Part shown: positions 1-9,291 of the stretch, in pieces
How the letters are laid out: each line of letters begins with the position of its first letter
Numbering within the stretch: position 1 is the first letter of the stretch
NCBI RefSeq assembly: GCF_029263785.1
Contig: NZ_JAJUFE010000018.1
Location: forward strand, 1-43,178
Direction: 5' to 3'
DNA: 43,178 bases
Source: Pusillimonas sp.
GTDB taxonomy: Bacteria; Pseudomonadota; Gammaproteobacteria; Burkholderiales; Burkholderiaceae_B
The notes under the pieces: model-generated
Database searches by the model: none
The model's input: the letters and a program-made list of their open reading frames with translations, nothing else
Told to the model about the DNA's origin: nothing
Program-made: the position numbers and the translations under genes

Positions 1-684
1 ATCGACCAACGATACAGCAAGAATGCCGTCGCGATGTTCGTTCGTCGACGGACGATACGCCACTGCGTTCCCTTTGACGTCGCGCGCCACAACCACGGAC
101 ACTTCGGATACCAATGGCACGAATGCCTCGAGCACACACGGTACTCCACCCATCGATTTCCAGGCTGCACGTGCTTGCTCAAGGGAGCTTACGCGAGCCT
201 GTCCCTTGCCGTCGTATCCCATGCGGGCCGATTTCAGAATACCCGGAAACAGGTTTACGGGCAGCTGATCAAGGTCTTGCTCAACGCGGATCGCGGCATG
301 AGGAGCAACCGGGACACCGGCTTCGGCCAGAAACGCTTTTTCACTGATACGGTCTTGGGCAATGGCGACACAACGGGGATCAGGAGACACCCGGACACGT
401 TGCTGGAGCTGCGCCAGGCTTTGCGCCGGCACGTTCTCGAACTCGGTGGTGACCGCCGCGCATAAATCGGCCAGGCGCTCAAGAGCCTGCGCATCGTCGT
501 AGGCCGCCTGTATGTGCAGGTCGGCCACCACACCTGCCGGGCATTGCGCAGCCGGATCCAGTACGGCGACCTTAAAACCCATGCTCTGGGCCGCATGACA
601 AAACATGCGCCCAAGCTGGCCGCCACCCAACATTCCAAGCCAGTTGCCAGGTGCGATCACATGCGTGTCGGAAGTTTCTTTCAT
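1..684 (-). CDS. purK: N5-carboxyaminoimidazole ribonucleotide synthase PurK, 3' part missing
   Basis: ATP-grasp enzyme that makes N5-CAIR from AIR, bicarbonate and ATP in cytoplasmic de novo purine synthesis. Read in the minus frame from the ATG at 684-682, the window holds 228 codons without a stop, so the C-terminal part (family length about 360-390 residues) lies beyond base 1. The N-terminus has the nucleotide-fold motif GMLGGGQLGRM (about residues 17-27), then AVLDP, TTEFENVP and RISEKAFLAEAGVPVAP, followed by the ATP-grasp stretch GILKSARMGYDGKGQ; all are characteristic of PurK. The gene follows purE by 45 bases and its protein uses the same pathway step, which supports the call. The ribosome-binding site is weak. 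Family and pathway are secure; only the end is unseen. Confidence 0.95.
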   Translation of the reverse strand, partial: MKETSDTHVIAPGNWLGMLGGGQLGRMFCHAAQSMGFKVAVLDPAAQCPAGVVADLHIQAAYDDAQALERLADLCAAVTTEFENVPAQSLAQLQQRVRVSPDPRCVAIAQDRISEKAFLAEAGVPVAPHAAIRVEQDLDQLPVNLFPGILKSARMGYDGKGQARVSSLEQARAAWKSMGGVPCVLEAFVPLVSEVSVVVARDVKGNAVAYRPSTNEHRDGILAVSLVD

Positions 685-692
685 GTTGTGGT

Positions 693-711
693 GCCCTGCG
701 CCGGTCAGGGC
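693..711 (-). other. intercistronic hairpin between purE and purK
   Basis: Perfect 6-bp stem (GCCCTG at 693-698 with CAGGGC at 706-711) with a 7-base loop, lying in the short gap between purE and purK. No T-run follows on the minus strand, so it is not an intrinsic terminator. It could influence mRNA stability or purK initiation; that is inference. Confidence 0.4.
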
Positions 712-729
712 GAAACAATAGTAAATCGA

Positions 730-1266
730 TCAGCCTGCGGTACCGTCAGAGCTGGTGGGGAGGGCCATGGCACGTGCCGCCTCGGTCTGGCGCGCGCGAA
801 ATGCTTCAAGCTTCTGGCGCAGTGCGGGTTCGGTGACGGCCAGGCACGCGATGGCATGCAGGGCCGCATTCGCCGCACCGGCCTCGCCAATGGCGAACGT
901 GGCCACCGGCACACCCTTGGGCATCTGCACGATGGAAAGCAGGGAATCTTCACCGCGCAGATAGCGCGAAGGTACCGGCACACCGTATACGGGAACAGAA
1001 GTTAGCGCAGCCATCATTCCGGGCAAGTGTGCCGCACCACCCGCGCCGGCAATAATTCCGCGCAAGCCCCTGGCAGCCGCCTCTTCGCCATAGCGTGCCA
1101 TATCGGCAGGCATCCTGTGCGCCGAAATTACGCGTTTTTCGTGCGCCACACCAAACTCTTCGAGAATGGCCACCGCATGCTTCATGACGTCCCAATCACT
1201 GGACGAACCCATGATGACGCCGATCAACGGAGACTCATCAGACAGACTGCCGGAGGAAGTGTTCAT
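730..1266 (-). CDS. purE: N5-carboxyaminoimidazole ribonucleotide mutase PurE (class I)
   Basis: Converts N5-CAIR, the PurK product, to CAIR. Starting at the ATG 1266-1264 the protein has 178 residues, slightly longer than the roughly 165-170 of bacterial class I PurE. The family motifs are clear: [11 protein letters not shown] near the N-terminus (phosphate and substrate binding), the catalytic-His motif SAHRMP, then [15 protein letters not shown] and PVYGVPV. A TTG at 1293 would add nine residues but falls within a hairpin, so the ATG is preferred. Upstream is purC, downstream purK, all in one direction, giving a purC-purE-purK order. Confidence 0.96.
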   Translation of the reverse strand: MNTSSGSLSDESPLIGVIMGSSSDWDVMKHAVAILEEFGVAHEKRVISAHRMPADMARYGEEAAARGLRGIIAGAGGAAHLPGMMAALTSVPVYGVPVPSRYLRGEDSLLSIVQMPKGVPVATFAIGEAGAANAALHAIACLAVTEPALRQKLEAFRARQTEAARAMALPTSSDGTAG

Positions 1267-1285
1267 AAGGATGACGGGCAATAAT

Positions 1286-1300
1286 GCCCGCAAGGCGGGC
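1286..1300 (-). other. intercistronic hairpin between purC and purE
   Basis: Perfect 6-bp stem GCCCGC / GCGGGC with a 3-base loop, between the purC stop (1315-1317) and the purE ATG. There is no T-tract on the minus strand. It may be a stability or attenuation element, or part of a larger fold with the neighbouring ATTATTGCCCG. Confidence 0.4.
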
Positions 1301-1314
1301 GATATGTGACGGGA

Positions 1315-2193
1315 TCAGGAAACAAGGCGGGTCACCGCCTCACGATATTTGGCCGCGGTCTTTTCGATGACCTCGGCCGGCAGACGAGGGGCCGGCGCCG
1401 TTTTGTCCCAGGGCTGTGTTTCAAGCCAGTCACGCACAAACTGCTTGTCAAAAGAAGGAGGACTGCTTCCTTCGGCGTACTGGTCGGCCGGCCAGAAGCG
1501 TGAAGAATCAGGTGTCAGGACCTCGTCCATCAGATGCAATGTGCCCGACGAATCGAGTCCGAACTCGAATTTGGTATCGGCAATGATGATGCCTTTTTCA
1601 GCCGCATAGGCCGCTGCTTCGCCATACAGTCGCAGGGTGACGTTTCGGATGTGCTCGGCCATGTCTTGCCCGACCTCGGCTACGACATGCGCGAAATCAA
1701 CGTTTTCGTCGTGTGCCCCCACCTCGGCCTTGGCAGCCGGAGTAAAAATTGGCTCGGGAAGCTTGCTGGCCAGGCGCAGACCGGCCGGCAAGTTGATACC
1801 GCACACCGCAGCTGTGGCCTGATAATCTTTCCAGCCCGAACCGATCAGGTAGCCGCGGGCAACCGCCTCGACCATGACAGGCTTGAGCCGCTTGACCACC
1901 ATGGCGCGACCCGCGACCTGATCGCGTTCTTGAGCAGTTACCACGTCTTCGGGCGCAATTCCCGTTGAATGATTGGGAACGACATGAGCAAGCTTCTTCA
2001 GCCAGAACTCGGTGAGCTCGGTCAGAACCTGACCCTTGCCGGGAATGGGATCGTCAAGAATGACGTCAAAGGCCGAAATGCGGTCGGAGGCGACGATAAG
2101 CAGCTTGTCGTCGCCTACGGCATACATATCGCGCACCTTGCCACGCGCCAATAAGGGCAGCGACTTGATCTGCGACTGATGCAGGGCGGTCAT
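1315..2193 (-). CDS. purC: phosphoribosylaminoimidazole-succinocarboxamide synthase (SAICAR synthetase)
   Basis: Ligates CAIR and aspartate with ATP to give SAICAR, the purine step that follows PurE. The 292-residue protein is of the longer SAICAR synthetase type. It shows [21 protein letters not shown] near the N-terminus (nucleotide-binding glycine-rich region), [35 protein letters not shown] and a C-terminal metal/ATP region with DTKFEFGLD and [13 protein letters not shown]. The ATG at 2193-2191 directly abuts the fba stop codon (TAAATG on the minus strand), so translation is probably coupled to the aldolase gene. Confidence 0.97.
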   Translation of the reverse strand: MTALHQSQIKSLPLLARGKVRDMYAVGDDKLLIVASDRISAFDVILDDPIPGKGQVLTELTEFWLKKLAHVVPNHSTGIAPEDVVTAQERDQVAGRAMVVKRLKPVMVEAVARGYLIGSGWKDYQATAAVCGINLPAGLRLASKLPEPIFTPAAKAEVGAHDENVDFAHVVAEVGQDMAEHIRNVTLRLYGEAAAYAAEKGIIIADTKFEFGLDSSGTLHLMDEVLTPDSSRFWPADQYAEGSSPPSFDKQFVRDWLETQPWDKTAPAPRLPAEVIEKTAAKYREAVTRLVS

Positions 2194-3258
2194 TTACTGC
2201 ACCACCTGAGCCAGCTCGCCGGCGGCATAGCGACGCGCCATTTCGTCGAGCGGAATCGGCTTGATCTTGCTGGCATTGCCGGCAGTGCCAAATTGCTGGT
2301 AGCGCTCGAGACAGATCTTCTTGGCAGCAAGACGTGCGGGCTTGAGGTATTCGCGTGGGTCGAACTTGGACGGGTTCTCGGCCATGAAACGACGGATGGC
2401 GCCGGTCATAGCCAAGCGGATGTCGGTATCGATATTGATCTTGCGCACACCGAACTTGATCGCTTCCTGGATTTCTTCAACAGGTACGCCGTACGTTTCT
2501 TTCATGTCGCCGCCAAACTGACGGATTTCCGCCAGCAGGTCTTGCGGTACGCTTGAGCTGCCATGCATGACCAGATGCGTGTTGGGCAGGCGGGCGTGAA
2601 TTTCCTTGATGCGCGATATCGAAAGGATATCGCCGGTAGGCTTGCGCGAGAACTTGTATGCCCCGTGGCTGGTACCGATGGCGATGGCCAGGGCGTCGAG
2701 CTGGGTCTGACGCACGAAGTCAGCGGCCTGCTCGGGATCGGTCAGCAGCTGATCCATTGTCATGGTGCCTTCTGCGCCGTGGCCGTCTTCCTTGTCACCC
2801 GTCATGGTCTCGAGCGACCCCAGGCAGCCGAGTTCGCCTTCGACGGTGATGCCCAGCTTGTGCGCCATCTGCACTACCTGTTTGGTGACATCGACGTTGT
2901 ACTCGTATTCGGCGATGGTTTTGCCGTCTTCCTTGAGGGAGCCGTCCATCATGACACTGGTAAAGCCCAGATCAATGGCACCTTTGCAAACCGCCGGGGA
3001 TTGGCCGTGGTCCTGGTGCATGACGACCGGAAGATGCGGATAGCTGTCGACCGCCGCCTGGATGAGATGCTTGAGGAAACCTTCGCCGGCATATTTGCGG
3101 GCGCCGGCCGAGGCCTGCATGATGACCGGGCTGTCAGTTTCGTGTGCGGCCTCCATGATGGCCTGGACCTGCTCCAGGTTGTTGACGTTGAATGCCGGAA
3201 TGCCATAACCGTTCTCGGCGGCATGATCAAGCAACTGGCGCATGGAAACTAGGGCCAT
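2194..3258 (-). CDS. fba: class II fructose-1,6-bisphosphate aldolase, Calvin-cycle subtype
   Basis: Zn-dependent aldolase interconverting fructose-1,6-bisphosphate with DHAP and glyceraldehyde-3-phosphate, in glycolysis and gluconeogenesis. The 354-residue protein carries the class II hallmarks: VVMHQDHG with H81 and D83/H84, EGELG near 140, GTSHGAYKF with H198, [10 protein letters not shown] with H232, and KINIDTD at 273-279. Overall it looks like the CbbA/Calvin subtype common in betaproteobacteria. The ATG is fixed by an excellent ribosome-binding site, GGAGG, seven bases upstream. The 156-base gap to mog contains a TAAAAT at 3300-3305 (minus) that could be a -10 element, so fba-purCEK may have their own promoter; no good -35 is visible. 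Confidence 0.97.
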   Translation of the reverse strand: MALVSMRQLLDHAAENGYGIPAFNVNNLEQVQAIMEAAHETDSPVIMQASAGARKYAGEGFLKHLIQAAVDSYPHLPVVMHQDHGQSPAVCKGAIDLGFTSVMMDGSLKEDGKTIAEYEYNVDVTKQVVQMAHKLGITVEGELGCLGSLETMTGDKEDGHGAEGTMTMDQLLTDPEQAADFVRQTQLDALAIAIGTSHGAYKFSRKPTGDILSISRIKEIHARLPNTHLVMHGSSSVPQDLLAEIRQFGGDMKETYGVPVEEIQEAIKFGVRKINIDTDIRLAMTGAIRRFMAENPSKFDPREYLKPARLAAKKICLERYQQFGTAGNASKIKPIPLDEMARRYAAGELAQVVQ

Positions 3259-3387
3259 GACAAGACCTCCAAATCAAAAGAATAAAGGGGATGACTGCAA
3301 TTTTACCCGAACGGGACGTGTCGCATTCCCATGCAAACGCCCTACAAGGCTTTCAAAACCGTGCCTACCGGCCTGTGAACATTTCAA

Positions 3388-3403
3388 GCGACCATCGGGT
3401 CGC
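3388..3403 (-). other. hairpin downstream of mog
   Basis: Perfect 6-bp stem GCGACC / GGTCGC with a tetraloop, 12 bases beyond the mog stop. On the minus strand it is followed by TTGAAATG, which is too poor in T for a confident intrinsic terminator. It may partly separate mog from fba or protect the upstream mRNA. Confidence 0.35.
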
Positions 3404-3414
3404 CGCGTGCGGGA

Positions 3415-4047
3415 TCAGGATCGTGCCGTGCGTACGGCTGACTTCGGCCGGAAAGCCTTCACCACGTGTTCGTTCGTCTCGATATACGGCCCGCCGATCA
3501 GGTCGATGCAATAAGGCACCGCTGCGAAAATGCCAGGCACCACCTGGTTTCCATCGCTGTCCTTGAGGCCCTCAAGGGTTTCCTTGATGGCCTTGGGCTG
3601 ACCCGGCAGATTGATGATCAAGGCAGCGTGGTCGTCGGTTTCACGAATCACCGCCACTTGCCGTGAAAGAATCGCCGTCGGCACAAATCGCAAGCTGATC
3701 TGACGCATCTGTTCGCCAAACCCAGGCATGGGCTTGGTGGCGACGTCCAGCGTGGCCTCCGGCGTAACATCGCGCCGGGCCGGACCGGTGCCGCCCGTTG
3801 TCAGCACCAGGTCGCAGCCGACGTCATCTACAAGCTCTGTCAAGGTACGGGCAATGGTCGAGCGATCATCTGCAATCAGACGGGTCGCATACTGACAGGT
3901 GCCTACCAAGGCCCCGTCCAGCCAGGACTGCAGCGAAGGTATGCCCTGGTCCTCATAGGTACCGCTGGAGGCGCGATCGGATACTGACACCAGGCCAACC
4001 AGCAGATCATCAGGATTGCGGCGGATCAGCCGAACATTCGTGGACAT
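3415..4047 (-). CDS. mog: molybdopterin adenylyltransferase
   Basis: Adenylylates molybdopterin before molybdate insertion in molybdenum-cofactor synthesis. The 210-residue protein is very close in layout to Escherichia coli MogA: GLVSVSDRASSG (18-29), the MoCF nucleotide motif TTGGTGPARRDVTPEAT (83-99), PGFGEQMRQISL, FVPTAILSRQ, and a C-terminal FRPKSA. The start is supported by AGGAG seven bases upstream of the ATG. It lies between pgk and fba on the same strand, 24 bases after pgk, where many Burkholderiales carry pyruvate kinase. No other Mo-cofactor gene is nearby, but the window also encodes a molybdenum sulfite dehydrogenase at 33.4-34.6 kb, a potential user of its product. Confidence 0.95.
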   Translation of the reverse strand: MSTNVRLIRRNPDDLLVGLVSVSDRASSGTYEDQGIPSLQSWLDGALVGTCQYATRLIADDRSTIARTLTELVDDVGCDLVLTTGGTGPARRDVTPEATLDVATKPMPGFGEQMRQISLRFVPTAILSRQVAVIRETDDHAALIINLPGQPKAIKETLEGLKDSDGNQVVPGIFAAVPYCIDLIGGPYIETNEHVVKAFRPKSAVRTARS

Positions 4048-4071
4048 GGAGGTTCTCCTGCTAAAGCACGC

Positions 4072-5268
4072 TTATTTTGTTGCGCGTTGCTGAAGGATAT
4101 CGACCGCGGGCAGGGTCCTGCCTTCGAGGAACTCGAGGAAAGCGCCACCGCCCGTCGAGATATAACCCACTTTGTCTGCGATACCGTACTTGGCGATAGC
4201 GGCCAGGGTGTCGCCCCCGCCGGCTATCGAGAAGGCGTCGGACTCGGCAATGGCATTGGCAATGGCCTCTGTGCCACCCGAAAAGGCGTCAAACTCGAAC
4301 ACGCCAACCGGCCCGTTCCAGACAATGGTTCCGGCCTGACGCAATTTGGCTGCCAACAGGGCCGCTGTCTCGGGTCCGATATCCAGGATCAGATCATCTT
4401 CAGCCACTTCGCCTGCAGGCTTCACCTCAGCCTGCGCATCGGCTGCAAACGATTTGGCACACACCACATCGACAGGGATGGGTACGTCTGCACCGCGTTC
4501 CTTCATGATTTCTATCACTTCGCGCGCCTGGGGCACCTGCTCGGGCTCGGCCAGCGATTTGCCTATGGCCAACCCTTGGGCAAGCATGAAGGTATTGGCG
4601 ATGCCTCCACCGACGATGAGCTGGTCAACCTTGTCTGCCAACGAACGCAGAATGGACAGCTTGGTGGACACCTTGGAACCGGCAACGATCGCGACCATGG
4701 GGCGCTTGGGGTTGCTGAGCGCACGTCCGAGGGCATCGAGTTCGGCCTCGAGCAAAGGGCCGGCGCAAGCGATGGGGGCAAACCTGGCAATGCCATGAGT
4801 CGTCGCTTCGGCACGATGTGCAGTGCCGAAAGCATCGTTTACATACACATCACACAGCTTGGCCATCTTGCGCGAAAGCGCTTCGTCGTTCTTCTTTTCG
4901 CCGACGTTGCACCGGCAATTCTCGAGCAATACCACCTGGCCCGGATCGACCTGGACACCGTCGACCCAGTTTTGCACCAGTTCCACCTGCTGCCCCATGA
5001 GGGAAGTCAGACGGGCAGCGACAGGCGCCAATGTGTCGGCAGCGGCCACAGTACCTTCCGTGGGGCGTCCAAGGTGCGACGTCACCATCACCGCTGCACC
5101 GGCGTCCAGCGCCATGCGTATGGCCGGAACCGAGGCACGGATACGCGTATCTTCAGAGATTTCGCCGGCGTCGTTGAACGGAACGTTGAGGTCGGAACGA
5201 ATGAGGACGCGCTTGCCGGAAAGTGCGTCAGTCTTGGCCAGGGCCGATAAAGTATTGATCGCAGACAT
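4072..5268 (-). CDS. pgk: phosphoglycerate kinase
   Basis: Transfers the acyl phosphate of 1,3-bisphosphoglycerate to ADP in glycolysis, working directly after the upstream gap product. With the ATG at 5268-5266 the protein has 398 residues, a normal length for the family. Diagnostic stretches are [13 protein letters not shown] at the N-terminus (substrate binding), SHLGRPT, a central [12 protein letters not shown], then [13 protein letters not shown] and the nucleotide loop [12 protein letters not shown] followed by [13 protein letters not shown] near the C-terminus. An in-frame TTG at 5292 would add eight residues but lies within the foot of a strong hairpin, so I reject it. No strong ribosome-binding site is visible. 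Confidence 0.97.
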   Translation of the reverse strand: MSAINTLSALAKTDALSGKRVLIRSDLNVPFNDAGEISEDTRIRASVPAIRMALDAGAAVMVTSHLGRPTEGTVAAADTLAPVAARLTSLMGQQVELVQNWVDGVQVDPGQVVLLENCRCNVGEKKNDEALSRKMAKLCDVYVNDAFGTAHRAEATTHGIARFAPIACAGPLLEAELDALGRALSNPKRPMVAIVAGSKVSTKLSILRSLADKVDQLIVGGGIANTFMLAQGLAIGKSLAEPEQVPQAREVIEIMKERGADVPIPVDVVCAKSFAADAQAEVKPAGEVAEDDLILDIGPETAALLAAKLRQAGTIVWNGPVGVFEFDAFSGGTEAIANAIAESDAFSIAGGGDTLAAIAKYGIADKVGYISTGGGAFLEFLEGRTLPAVDILQQRATK

Positions 5269-5291
5269 GGTTTTTATGAGTGTGAATATCA

Positions 5292-5315
5292 AAGGGCGGG
5301 ATCACGCCCGCCCTT
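5292..5315 (-). other. strong intercistronic hairpin between gap and pgk
   Basis: Perfect 9-bp GC-rich stem (AAGGGCGGG with CCCGCCCTT) and a 6-base loop in the 66-base gap between gap and pgk. The minus-strand sequence after it is TGATATTCAC, without a T-run, so full termination is unlikely. A plausible role is a 3' stabiliser giving more gap than pgk mRNA, as is known for glycolytic operons elsewhere; that is inference. Confidence 0.55.
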
Positions 5316-5334
5316 GTTGCACTGTAGCGTCCGA

Positions 5335-6348
5335 TTACTTGGCCGTCATCAGGGCGACGGTCGTGTCGAGCATGCGATTGGAGAAGCCCCACTCGTTGTC
5401 GTACCACGAACCCACCTTGACAAGATTGCCCGAAACCTTGGTGAGGCCCTCGTCTACCGTGCTCGACGCTGTCGAGTGATTGAAGTCGACCGAAACCAGC
5501 GGCTCGTCGGTGTAATCGAGAATGCCCTTGAGCGGACCTTCGGCTGCAGCGGCCTTGAGAATGCTGTTGACTTCTTCGACCGTTGTTTCACGGGCTGCGA
5601 CGAAGGAAAGGTCAACCAGAGACACGTTGATCGTCGGAACACGAATGGCGTAGCCGTCGAGCTTGCCATTGAGTTCTGGCAACACCAGACCGACAGCCGA
5701 CGCAGCACCAGTCTTGGTGGGGATCATGCTGGAGGTAGCCGAGCGGGCCCGACGCAGATCGCTGTGATAGACATCGGTCAGCACCTGGTCGTTGGTGTAG
5801 GCGTGAATGGTGGTCATCAGGCCTGTTACCACGCCAAGCTTCTGGTGCAAAGGCTGAACCAGCGGAGCCAGGCAGTTGGTCGTGCACGAAGCGTTGGAGA
5901 TGACGGTGTCGCTGGCCTTGAGAACGTCGTGATTGACACCGTAAACAATGGTAGCGTCGACATCCTTGCCGCCGGGCGCCGAGATGATCACCTTCTTGGC
6001 ACCGCCTTGAATATGGGCGCTGGCTTTTTCTTTGCTGGTAAAGAAGCCAGTGCATTCAAGCACGACGTCTACCTTGAGCTCGCCCCACGGCAGTTCGGCC
6101 GGATTGCGATTGGCCAGCACGCGGATGCGATCACCGTTGACGATCATGTAGTCGCCGTCGACCTCGACCGTTCCGGGGAATCGCCCATGAGCCGTATCGT
6201 AACGGGTCAGGTGGGCGTTCGTCTTGGGATCGCCCAAGTCGTTGATGGCCACGATTTCAATGTCGTGCTTCTTACCGTCTTCGTAGTGGGCGCGCAGAAT
6301 ATTGCGGCCAATACGTCCATATCCGTTGATCGCGACGCGAATCGCCAT
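5335..6348 (-). CDS. gap: glyceraldehyde-3-phosphate dehydrogenase, type I
   Basis: NAD(P)-dependent oxidation and phosphorylation of glyceraldehyde-3-phosphate to 1,3-bisphosphoglycerate. The 337-residue protein has the Rossmann motif [10 protein letters not shown] (7-16), NDLGD around 36-40, the catalytic [13 protein letters not shown] with Cys155, the phosphate-binding KTGAA region, and the C-terminal [11 protein letters not shown]. The acidic residue after the second strand (ND) is the pattern of NAD-preferring enzymes. An AGGAGAG ribosome-binding site lies six bases before the ATG. It is 15 bases downstream of tkt and upstream of pgk in the same operon. Confidence 0.98.
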   Translation of the reverse strand: MAIRVAINGYGRIGRNILRAHYEDGKKHDIEIVAINDLGDPKTNAHLTRYDTAHGRFPGTVEVDGDYMIVNGDRIRVLANRNPAELPWGELKVDVVLECTGFFTSKEKASAHIQGGAKKVIISAPGGKDVDATIVYGVNHDVLKASDTVISNASCTTNCLAPLVQPLHQKLGVVTGLMTTIHAYTNDQVLTDVYHSDLRRARSATSSMIPTKTGAASAVGLVLPELNGKLDGYAIRVPTINVSLVDLSFVAARETTVEEVNSILKAAAAEGPLKGILDYTDEPLVSVDFNHSTASSTVDEGLTKVSGNLVKVGSWYDNEWGFSNRMLDTTVALMTAK

Positions 6349-6363
6349 GGTTACTCTCCTGTT

Positions 6364-8409
6364 TTACAAAATTTGCTCGACGGCTGCCGCGACACGCTCA
6401 ACGGTCAGACCGAAATGTTTGAACAAGACTCCTGCAGGGGCGGACTCGCCGTAGGTATCCAGCCCCACGACTGCGCCTTCCAGACCCACATATTTGTACC
6501 AGCCCGCCGTAACCCCCGCTTCGACTGCAACACGTGGCAAGCCCTTGGGAAGAACCGACTCGCGCCATTGCGCATCCTGCTGGTCAAAAAGCTCGGTGCA
6601 CGGCATGGAAACCACGCGAACCGGTATGCCCCGTGCTGCCAATTGCTCTTGTGCACCAAGAGCCAAGGAAACTTCGGACCCTGTCGCGATAATGACCGCC
6701 CTGGCATTGTCCGCGTCACGCAAAACGTATCCGCCTCGAGCAATGGCTTCAATGGTGTCGGCGCTACGCTCGACAAAGGGAAGGTTCTGACGCGACAGCA
6801 ACAAAGCGCTTGGCCCGCCGTCATGCACGGACATGCCCAGGCTGGCGGGCCGTTGCAGGGCTTGTTGCCAAGCCACGGCTGTTTCGGTGGTGTCGCAAGG
6901 CCGCCATACATGAAGGTTGGGGATCAGCCGCAAGCTGCTCGCATGCTCAACGGATTGGTGCGTCGGGCCGTCTTCGCCCAGACCGATGGAGTCGTGCGTG
7001 AACACGTGCACCACGCGCTGCTTCATGAGCGCGGCCATGCGCACTGCATTACGTGAATAATCCGAGAAGGTAAGGAAGGTGCCGCCGAACGGCAGGTAGC
7101 CGCCATGAAGGGCAATGCCGTTCATCACAGCAGCCATGCCAAATTCGCGGACGCCATAATTGATGTGGCGGCCAAACTGCAGGCCTTCGGCCGTTGCGCG
7201 TACCGGTGCAACGCCCTTCCAGTCGGTGAAGTTCGAACCGGTCAGGTCGGCAGAGCCACCCAGCATCTCGGGCAGTATCTCGGCAAATGCGGTGATGGCG
7301 AACTGCGAAGCCTTGCGACTGGCGACGGTCTCGGCCTTTTCAGCGGTAGCCTGCACGAACTCGCGCGCCTTCTGGGCAAAGTCAGCGGGAAGTTCCCCTT
7401 TCATGCGACGCGTCAGTTCAGCTGCTTCCGAAGGATAGGCCTGGCTGTATGCATCGAACGCAGTTTGCCATTCCTTCTGCCAAAGCTCGCCCTTGATGCG
7501 AGCGTTCCAGCGTTGATACACATGGTCAGGAATGACGAAGGGCTCGTGCGGCCAATTAAGTGCTTCGCGTGTAGCAACGATTTCGTCGGCGCCAAGAGGC
7601 GCACCATGGACTTTTTCGCTGCCGGCCATGGTGGGCGAACCCTTGCCGATGATGGTGCGACAGCATATAAGCGTGGGGCCCTTGCCGGCCTCAGCCCAGG
7701 TCTTGGCCTGGACGATGGCCTGGTCAACATCGGCAACATTGTGGCCATCTACATTACGCACCACGTTCCAGCCGTAACTTTCGAAACGACCGGGGGTATC
7801 GTCACCAAACCAATGTTCGACCTTGCCGTCAATTGAAATGCCGTTGTCGTCGTAAAAGACAATCAGCTTGGAAAGCTTTAGCGTGCCGGCCAGCGAGCAG
7901 GCTTCGTGCGAGATGCCTTCCATGAGGCAGCCATCACCCACGAAGGCGTACGTGTAATGGTCGACAATCTTGTGACCTTCACGGTTGAATTCCTTGGCGA
8001 GCAAGGCCTCGGCCAGTGCCATGCCCACGGCATTGGCCAGGCCCTGGCCAAGCGGGCCGGTAGTGGTTTCAACCCCCGCGGTAATACCGACTTCGGGGTG
8101 ACCAGGCGTACGCGAATGCAGCTGACGGAAATTTCGAAGCTCATCGATCGGAAGATCGTATCCGGTCAAATGAAGCAGTGCATAGATCAGCATTGAGCCG
8201 TGCCCATTCGAAAGCACGAAGCGATCACGATCGAACCAGGCAGGATCTGCAGGGTTATGGCGCAAGTGACGTGTCCAAAGCGCTTCGGCGATGTCGGCCA
8301 TGCCCATGGGCGCGCCCGGATGACCGGAATTGGCTTGTTGGACAGCATCCATCGACAGCGCACGGATGGCATTGGCCAAGGTGGAATCTTGGGCGGGGGA
8401 TGGGCTCAT
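6364..8409 (-). CDS. tkt: transketolase
   Basis: Thiamine-diphosphate enzyme moving two-carbon ketol units in the pentose phosphate (and Calvin-type) pathway. From the ATG at 8409 the product has 681 residues (E. coli TktA 663). The ThDP/Mg region [13 protein letters not shown] with downstream [11 protein letters not shown], the early [12 protein letters not shown] and LSNGHGSML, and the pyrimidine-domain [14 protein letters not shown] with the preceding FTHDSIGLG are all canonical. Upstream in-frame starts as far as 8478 would add 23 basic residues unlike the family N-terminus. A TTGACC and a TAAAAT lie upstream but only 12 bases apart, so I do not count them as a promoter. It is the first gene of the tkt-gap-pgk-mog-fba-purCEK run. 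Confidence 0.97.
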   Translation of the reverse strand: MSPSPAQDSTLANAIRALSMDAVQQANSGHPGAPMGMADIAEALWTRHLRHNPADPAWFDRDRFVLSNGHGSMLIYALLHLTGYDLPIDELRNFRQLHSRTPGHPEVGITAGVETTTGPLGQGLANAVGMALAEALLAKEFNREGHKIVDHYTYAFVGDGCLMEGISHEACSLAGTLKLSKLIVFYDDNGISIDGKVEHWFGDDTPGRFESYGWNVVRNVDGHNVADVDQAIVQAKTWAEAGKGPTLICCRTIIGKGSPTMAGSEKVHGAPLGADEIVATREALNWPHEPFVIPDHVYQRWNARIKGELWQKEWQTAFDAYSQAYPSEAAELTRRMKGELPADFAQKAREFVQATAEKAETVASRKASQFAITAFAEILPEMLGGSADLTGSNFTDWKGVAPVRATAEGLQFGRHINYGVREFGMAAVMNGIALHGGYLPFGGTFLTFSDYSRNAVRMAALMKQRVVHVFTHDSIGLGEDGPTHQSVEHASSLRLIPNLHVWRPCDTTETAVAWQQALQRPASLGMSVHDGGPSALLLSRQNLPFVERSADTIEAIARGGYVLRDADNARAVIIATGSEVSLALGAQEQLAARGIPVRVVSMPCTELFDQQDAQWRESVLPKGLPRVAVEAGVTAGWYKYVGLEGAVVGLDTYGESAPAGVLFKHFGLTVERVAAAVEQIL

Positions 8410-8543
8410 GGGGTAATCTCGAGGTATTCTCTGGCCGGCTGGCAACCACGCACGGTCGCGGTCCGGCAAAAGCATCACAAAGCCATCAATTTTACCACCC
8501 CCGCCCGGTCAAGACTTTCCGTGGCACCGATGAACAAGAATCC

Positions 8544-9272
8544 ATGGCCGCTCCACGCTTCTTCTGCCCTGTCCCGATACAAGAACATAAAATCCTGACT
8601 CTGCCGCCGGAGCTGACGCATTACGCACTACGCGTGCTGCGCCTGAAAGACGGCGCTTCCATCATTCTTTTTGACGGCAGCGGCGGACACTACGACGCAG
8701 TACTTCACATCGACGGAAAAACGGCCAGTGCCGTGGTGGGCGCTCATCATCCTGTCGAGGCAGAACTGCCAGGCCAGATTACGCTGATCCAGGGTCTGCC
8801 GTCCGGCGACAAGATGGACTGGATTATCGAGAAGGCAGTCGAGCTGGGCGCGCAGCGCCTGATTCCCGTCGCAGCGCAGCGCAGCGTGGTGCAGCTTTCT
8901 CCCGAGCGACGGGCGAAACGCCTGGGGCACTGGCAGCGTATTGCCCAATCCGCCAGCGAACAATGCGGGCGCAATCGCATCCTGCGGCTTTCCGAACCCG
9001 TGTCTTTGGAAGCCTGCTTGAGCGACAACGACGACCTGGGGACAGTATTGTTGTGCCATCCTGACGCGGATCAGAACCTTGCCCAGGCCCTGGACGGCAG
9101 TTCAAGCGTCTCCCTGCTGATTGGCCCGGAAGGAGGCTGGTCTCCTGAGGAACAAAAAACGGCCCTGCGTCATGGCGCAAGGCCGTTACGTTTTGGCGAC
9201 CGCGTGTTAAGGACAGAGACCGCCGGTTTGGCACTGATTGCCGCCATCAGTGCGCTGCAAGGCTGGGTATAA
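8544..9272 (+). CDS. rsmE: 16S rRNA (uracil-1498-N3)-methyltransferase RsmE
   Basis: SPOUT-class SAM-dependent enzyme methylating U1498 of 16S rRNA. The 242-residue product matches E. coli RsmE (243) in length and order: an N-terminal PUA-like domain (RFFCPV, HYALRVLRLKDG), then the trefoil-knot domain with PSGDKMDWIIEKAVELG (87-103), AASEQCGR-like SASEQCGRNR, LLIGPEGGWSPEE (191-203) and FGDRVLRTETA (217-227), the latter two forming the SAM pocket. It is transcribed divergently from tkt with 134 bases between the starts. The open frame runs on upstream but the conserved protein begins at the ATG 8544. Confidence 0.96.
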   Translation: MAAPRFFCPVPIQEHKILTLPPELTHYALRVLRLKDGASIILFDGSGGHYDAVLHIDGKTASAVVGAHHPVEAELPGQITLIQGLPSGDKMDWIIEKAVELGAQRLIPVAAQRSVVQLSPERRAKRLGHWQRIAQSASEQCGRNRILRLSEPVSLEACLSDNDDLGTVLLCHPDADQNLAQALDGSSSVSLLIGPEGGWSPEEQKTALRHGARPLRFGDRVLRTETAGLALIAAISALQGWV

Positions 9273-9285
9273 GATTCACCCAGCC
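9261..9285. terminator. hairpin at the convergent rsmE / barstar ends
   Basis: Perfect 8-bp stem (GGCTGGGT 9261-9268 with ACCCAGCC 9278-9285) enclosing the rsmE stop codon, with a 9-base loop; an overlapping 12-base palindrome, AGCCTCGAGGCT, follows at 9282-9293. It sits where two genes converge, a natural place for a bidirectional terminator, but there is only a weak T content afterwards. Tentative. Confidence 0.35.
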
Positions 9286-9291
9286 TCGAGG

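Noticed and set aside
5314-7056. 580-codon open frame on the plus strand
   Set aside because: Antisense shadow of gap and tkt, whose proteins are unmistakable; no domain or ribosome-binding site on this strand.
8489-8512. TTGACC and TAAAAT on the minus strand upstream of tkt
   Set aside because: Spacing of 12 bases is not compatible with sigma-70 recognition; TAAAAT alone may still be a -10.
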